A DNA stretch of 64,000 nt from Streptomyces polyasparticus (lineage in GTDB: Bacteria; Actinomycetota; Actinomycetes; Streptomycetales; Streptomycetaceae), in NCBI RefSeq assembly GCF_014493765.1, contig NZ_JACTVJ010000005.1:248001-312000 (forward strand), read 5' to 3'. This document shows, piece after piece, positions 60,025 through 64,000 of the stretch; the stretch's first letter is position 1, and every line of letters starts with the position of its first letter. The notes under the pieces were generated by a model. It saw nothing but the letters and a program-made list of their open reading frames with translations. It was not told the origin of the DNA and ran no database searches. Position numbers and translations under genes: made by a program.

Positions 60025-62478
60025 ATGACTGCACCGTCGACGTACTGGTCCCGCCGCGGTTTCCTCACCACCTCCGGCGGCACTGCGCTAGCTCTCGGTC
60101 TCACCGGCACGTTCACCGCGGGCAGCGCGCACGCGCTGCCCGCCGAGGCCGCTGCCGAGGACTTCGCGGCGCTGCGCGCCAAGTGGCGGACGCTGATACT
60201 CGGCGAGGGCTTCAGCCCGGCCGCGGAGCCCTTCAAGTCCAAGCTCGCCACGCTCGGCACGAACGCCAAGGCCAACTGGGACACGATGGCCCCGGCCGAC
60301 GGTTCGCTGTGGCCCGGCATGGTCTACAAGGACCCCGAGCCGGACACCGACCAGGAGTCGTACGGCTTCTCCGGCCAGATCCAGTCGAGCTTCGGCAAGC
60401 TCTACACGATGGCCGAGGCCTATGCGCAGCCCGGCACCGGCCTGACGGGCGACGCCGGTCTCAAGGACGCGGTGATCACCGGCGTCGAGCACCTGTACAC
60501 CCAGGTCTACAACGAGAACCAGGCCCGCTACGGCAACTGGTACAACTGGCAGATCGGCGCCCCGCAGTCCCTGATGGACATCGCGGTGCTGCTCTTCGAG
60601 CACTTCACGGCCGAGCAGATAGCCAAGTACTGCCGGGCCGTCGACCACTTCGTGCCCGACTCCGTGATGGACAACTACACCGGCACGAGCACCGGCGCCA
60701 ACCGCGTGGACCTGTGCCGCGCGATGATCCTGCGCGGTGTCGTCGGCGGCAGCGAGCAGAAGATCACGCTCGGCCGCGACTCCCTCTCCCCCGTCTTCCC
60801 GTTCGTCACCAAGGGCGACGGCTACTACGCCGACGGCTCGTTCATCCAGCACACCTCGATCCCGTACATCGGCGGCTACGGCGCCGTGCTGAACGACGGC
60901 CTCGGCCGGCTCTTCGCCCTCCTGCGCGGCTCCGCCTGGCAGGTCACCGACCCGGGCGCGCAGCAGTTCCTCGACACGGTCGAGATGGCGATCGCGCCGT
61001 TCGTCTACAACGGCCTGATGATGGACAACGTGTCCAGCCGGGGCGTCAGCCGCGGTCTGGTCGCGAGCGACCCCTTCCAGCTGCCGCAGGACGACCACAA
61101 CCGCTCGCACGGCGTGATGGGTTCGATCGTGCTGCTCGGCAAGGGCGCGAGCCCCGAGCAGCAGGCCCGCTGGAACGCGATGGTCAAGGGCTGGATGCGC
61201 CGCGACTACTACGGCACGGCCCTGGCGAACCCCAAGCTCAGCCTCCTGCGCACCTCTCAGCTGTACGAGCTGGAGGCGGACGACTCGGTCAAGCCGGCCC
61301 CCGAGCCGGTCGAGCACCGGGTGTTCCCCAACATGGACCGGCTCACACACCGCCGCCGCGACTGGGCCGCGTCCCTGTCCATGGCCTCGACCCGGATCTC
61401 CCACTACGAGACCGGCAACGGCGAGGGTCTGCGGATGTGGCACACCGGCTCCGGCTGGCTGCAGTGGTGGGGCGCCGACCACGGACTGGAGCAGTACTCC
61501 GACCACTACTGGCCGACCGTCGACCCGTACCGCCTGCCCGGCATCACCGTCTCCAAGAAGCCGCTGACCGACGGCCAGGGCGGCGACTGGGCGGGCCCGC
61601 GGCCGGACTTCGCCTGGGTGGGCGGGGTCACGGACGGCGAGTTCGGCACGACGGGCCAGCAGCTGCGCGGGATCTTCTCGACGATGACCGCGAAGAAGGC
61701 GTGGTTCTGGCTGGACGACGCGATCGTCTGTCTCGGCGCCGGCATCACGTCCACGGACGGCGCGGGCGTGGAGACCGTGGTCGACAACCGCAACCTCGGC
61801 GCGTCGGGCGAGCCCCGGCTGCTGCTCGACGGCGTACCGCAGCCCGCCACGCAGGGCTGGAACACCAAGCGGAAGACCGGCTGGGCCCATGTCGCCGGGC
61901 ACGCCGGCTATGTCTTCCCCGGCGGTACGGTGCTGAACGTGCTGCGCGAGGAGCGCACCGGCGCGTGGAAGGACGTCAACCGGGGCAGCTCGCCCAAGGA
62001 GTTCACCCGCCGCTATCTCACCCTGTGGCAGGACCACGGCGCCGACCCCGCCGACGCCTCGTACTCCTACGTCATGCTGCCGGGCGCGAGCGCGGCCCGC
62101 ACCGCGGCCCGCGCCTTGGACCGCGACTGGCTGGAGATCACCGCCAACTCCCCGCAGCAGCAGGGAATCCGGGTGCCCTCGCTCGGCTTCACCGGCGTGA
62201 ACTTCTGGGCGGCCGGGACCGTCGGCAAGGTCACGGCGAGCGCACCGGTGTGCGTGCAGATCCGTGAGAAGCGGGACGGCACGGCGACGATCTGCGTCGC
62301 GGACCCTTCCCGTACGGTCACGGGTCTCACGCTCACCTGGAAGCGGCCCGTGAAGTCCGTGACCGCCAAGCCGGGGGCCGTGACCTCGGTGGAGACGGGC
62401 CGCGAGCTGGTGCTCACCTTCGGGGATCTGAGCGGCAGTTACGGCGCCACGCACAAGATCCAGGTCCGTACCGTCTGA
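60025..62478 (+). CDS. Polysaccharide lyase family 8 (hyaluronate/chondroitin/xanthan lyase type), copy 1
   Basis: Predicted 817-residue secreted enzyme. A Tat signal (SRRGFLTT) ends near residue 40. Catalytic positions: Asn in YGNWYNWQIGAPQSL, His and Tyr in FIQHTSIPYIGGYGAVLNDG, Arg in NVSSRGVSRG. The C-terminal 300 residues are beta-sandwich domains. PL8 enzymes cleave uronic acid polysaccharides by beta-elimination. ATG 60025 has GGAG upstream. It is followed by a paralogue and preceded by the two glycosidase remnants. Confidence 0.93.
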   Translation: MTAPSTYWSRRGFLTTSGGTALALGLTGTFTAGSAHALPAEAAAEDFAALRAKWRTLILGEGFSPAAEPFKSKLATLGTNAKANWDTMAPADGSLWPGMVYKDPEPDTDQESYGFSGQIQSSFGKLYTMAEAYAQPGTGLTGDAGLKDAVITGVEHLYTQVYNENQARYGNWYNWQIGAPQSLMDIAVLLFEHFTAEQIAKYCRAVDHFVPDSVMDNYTGTSTGANRVDLCRAMILRGVVGGSEQKITLGRDSLSPVFPFVTKGDGYYADGSFIQHTSIPYIGGYGAVLNDGLGRLFALLRGSAWQVTDPGAQQFLDTVEMAIAPFVYNGLMMDNVSSRGVSRGLVASDPFQLPQDDHNRSHGVMGSIVLLGKGASPEQQARWNAMVKGWMRRDYYGTALANPKLSLLRTSQLYELEADDSVKPAPEPVEHRVFPNMDRLTHRRRDWAASLSMASTRISHYETGNGEGLRMWHTGSGWLQWWGADHGLEQYSDHYWPTVDPYRLPGITVSKKPLTDGQGGDWAGPRPDFAWVGGVTDGEFGTTGQQLRGIFSTMTAKKAWFWLDDAIVCLGAGITSTDGAGVETVVDNRNLGASGEPRLLLDGVPQPATQGWNTKRKTGWAHVAGHAGYVFPGGTVLNVLREERTGAWKDVNRGSSPKEFTRRYLTLWQDHGADPADASYSYVMLPGASAARTAARALDRDWLEITANSPQQQGIRVPSLGFTGVNFWAAGTVGKVTASAPVCVQIREKRDGTATICVADPSRTVTGLTLTWKRPVKSVTAKPGAVTSVETGRELVLTFGDLSGSYGATHKIQVRTV

Positions 62479-62573
62479 CCGTTTGACCGTTCACCCCTCC
62501 CCCGCCCCACCCGTGCCGCAGGGCGGCGCGGGTGGGCGCGGCACACCCCTCCCTTCCCCCTCCGGAGACCGCA

Positions 62574-64000
62574 ATGACGCGATCCTGGTCCCGCCGTTCC
62601 TTCCTCGCCGCCACCGGCACCGCATCCCTCACCGCGTTCGCGCTCGGCTCCCCGCTGTTCGGCGGGGTCGCCCACGGCGCCACGGAGCACGACACCCTGC
62701 GCGCCAAGTGGCGGACGCTGCTGCTGGGTTCGGGGTTCAGCCCGACCGCCGAGCCCTTCAAGTCCAAGCTCGCCGAACTGGGCGCGAGCGCGGCCGCATA
62801 CCGTACGGCGATGGCGCCGGCGAGCGGTTCGCTCTGGCCCGATCTGAACTTCGCCGACCCGGAGCCGGACACCGACCAGGAGTCGTACGGCTACTCGGGC
62901 CGGATGGCGGAGAGCTACTACCGCCTGGGGACCATGGCCCAGGCGTACTGCCAGCAGGGCACCGGCCTCACCGGTGACGCGGCGCTGAAGACGGCGATCG
63001 TCACCGGCCTCGACCACCTCTACGCGCAGGTCTACAACGAGAACAGGACCCGCTTCGGCAACTGGTACAGCTGGCAGATAGGCGCCCCGCAGGCGCTGCT
63101 CGACACCTGCGTCCTGATGTACGAGCACCTCTCGGCGACACAGCTCGCCAACTACTGCCGTGCCGTGGACAAGTTCGTCCCCGATTCCGCCGTCGGCAGC
63201 TACACGGGGACCTCGACGGGGGCGAACCGCGTGGACCTGTGCCGGGTCCTGATCCTGCGCGGGGTCGTGGGCGCCGACTCGGCGAAGATCGCGCTCGGCC
63301 GTGACGCGCTCTCGCCTGTCTTCCCGTACGTCACCAGCGGCGACGGGCTGTACGCCGACGGCTCGTTCATCCAGCACACCACCGTTCCGTACACCGGGAG
63401 TTACGGCTCGGTGCTGCTCGGCGGCCTCGGGATGCTGTTCGCCCTGCTCGCCGGATCCACGTGGGCGGTGACGGATCCCAAACGGCAGATCGTGTTCGAC
63501 GCGGTCGAGAACGCCTGGGCGCCGTTCCTCTTCAACGGCCTGATCATGGACAACGTCTCCGGACGCGCCATCAGCCGGGGCATCTCCGCCACCGACCCCA
63601 AGGCCGTAATGGCCAGTGACCACCTGAGGGGCCACTCCATCCTCACCTCGATCGCGCTGCTCGCGGAGGGCGCGAGCGCGACCGAGAAGGCGCGCTGGCG
63701 GGGTCTGGTGAAGGGCTGGATCCAGCGCGACTACTACAGTCCCCCGCTGCAGAACCCGTCGATGGGCGTGGTCGGCCTCTCGCGCCTGCAGTCGATCGCG
63801 AACGACTCCGCGGTGACCGCGATCGCCGAGCCCACCGGCCACCGGCTGTTCCCCGCCATGGCCCGCGCCACGCACCGCAGGCCCGGCTGGGCCGCGTCCC
63901 TCAGCATGGCCAACAAGCGGATCACGTACTACGAGACCGGCAACGGCGAGAATCTGCGCGGCTGGCACACGGGGTCCGGAATGCTCTACTGGTGGGGCGA
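62574..64000 (+). CDS. Polysaccharide lyase family 8, copy 2 (3' end outside window)
   Basis: The first 475 codons of a second PL8 enzyme; the frame is open to the window end. It begins with a Tat signal (SRRSFLAATG) and aligns with copy 1 throughout: KWRTLLLGSGFSP, FGNWYSWQIGAPQALL, FIQHTTVPYTGSYGSVLLGG, NVSGRAISRG and YYETGNGENLRGWHTGSG. GGAGA precedes ATG 62574, 95 nt after copy 1. The pair is a tandem duplication, probably co-transcribed. Confidence 0.92.
   Translation, partial: MTRSWSRRSFLAATGTASLTAFALGSPLFGGVAHGATEHDTLRAKWRTLLLGSGFSPTAEPFKSKLAELGASAAAYRTAMAPASGSLWPDLNFADPEPDTDQESYGYSGRMAESYYRLGTMAQAYCQQGTGLTGDAALKTAIVTGLDHLYAQVYNENRTRFGNWYSWQIGAPQALLDTCVLMYEHLSATQLANYCRAVDKFVPDSAVGSYTGTSTGANRVDLCRVLILRGVVGADSAKIALGRDALSPVFPYVTSGDGLYADGSFIQHTTVPYTGSYGSVLLGGLGMLFALLAGSTWAVTDPKRQIVFDAVENAWAPFLFNGLIMDNVSGRAISRGISATDPKAVMASDHLRGHSILTSIALLAEGASATEKARWRGLVKGWIQRDYYSPPLQNPSMGVVGLSRLQSIANDSAVTAIAEPTGHRLFPAMARATHRRPGWAASLSMANKRITYYETGNGENLRGWHTGSGMLYWWG

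Noticed and set aside
1-64000. tRNA, rRNA or CRISPR loci
   Set aside because: No tRNA T-loop/CCA arrangement, rRNA stretch or regularly spaced repeat-spacer array was seen in any intergenic region; the only regular array (53031-53212) has no spacers.

Overview
The window is a chromosome segment of a high-GC actinomycete, almost certainly Streptomyces. Third codon positions are close to saturated with G/C, GTG starts and ATGA/GTGA overlaps are common, several start codons sit 6-8 nt behind a TAnnnT hexamer (probable leaderless mRNAs), and individual proteins match Streptomyces families: an RNase Sa-type secreted ribonuclease, an AllR-like IclR regulator next to allantoinase and allantoicase, DUF6236 and an orphan HipA-like kinase. 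Most of it looks like accessory chromosome: transporters, regulators and secreted enzymes rather than ribosomal or replication genes.

Layout. 0.0-4.4 kb: the edge of a cyclitol/sugar uptake locus, with a permease start, two tandem paralogous binding lipoproteins, a GntR repressor and an inositol-dehydrogenase-like oxidoreductase; candidate TGTC/GACA operators lie in both intergenic regions. 4.4-7.2 kb: a SUKH protein, a Cys-rich protein, a hotdog thioesterase and a P450. 7.2-13.2 kb: a beta-glucoside import operon (ROK regulator, binding protein, two permeases, GH1 glucosidase; no ATPase, so a shared one is needed). 13.2-17.1 kb: two hydrolases, a PucR-type regulator and an effector-binding protein. 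17.1-24.7 kb: an orphan NarL-type response regulator and an orphan histidine kinase, same strand, 5.6 kb apart, separated by an opposite-strand block of three PQQ-like beta-propeller membrane proteins, a 47-codon remnant of a fourth, and a TetR gene. 24.7-29.3 kb: small membrane protein, secreted RNase, and two ABC-F genes behind a leader with a short ORF and hairpins. 29.3-37.5 kb: an ABC exporter with a divergent two-component system, an EamA transporter, an SDR enzyme and two uncharacterised proteins.

37.7-47.5 kb is a purine-nitrogen module: alc and allB, divergent allR, and malate synthase aceB, which can consume the glyoxylate released by allantoin breakdown. A TTCC-N7-GGAA palindrome occurs twice upstream of allB and once upstream of aceB, in both promoters directly behind a TTGAA -35 box, which ties the two operons to one repressor. 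Between allR and aceB lie a 186-bp inverted-repeat element, an ArsR-glyoxalase pair with an 11-bp palindromic operator, a Ser/Thr kinase and a MobA-like nucleotidyltransferase.

47.5-64 kb: HipA-like kinase, HxlR regulator with a palindromic operator divergent from alaA, C39-like protein, LysM protein, thioesterase, GNAT protein, folD under a ZTP riboswitch, a frameshifted IS1634-family transposase, a DinB-like protein and two tandem PL8 polysaccharide lyases (the second cut by the window end). Two loci here show the same decay: a head-to-head pair of genes that has lost both 5' halves (formylglycine-generating enzyme with a probable sulfatase at 48.5-49.0 kb; GH16 with a GH26-like hydrolase at 59.4-59.9 kb).

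All coordinates and motifs were read by eye; family names rest on recognised sequence motifs, and no database search was run.
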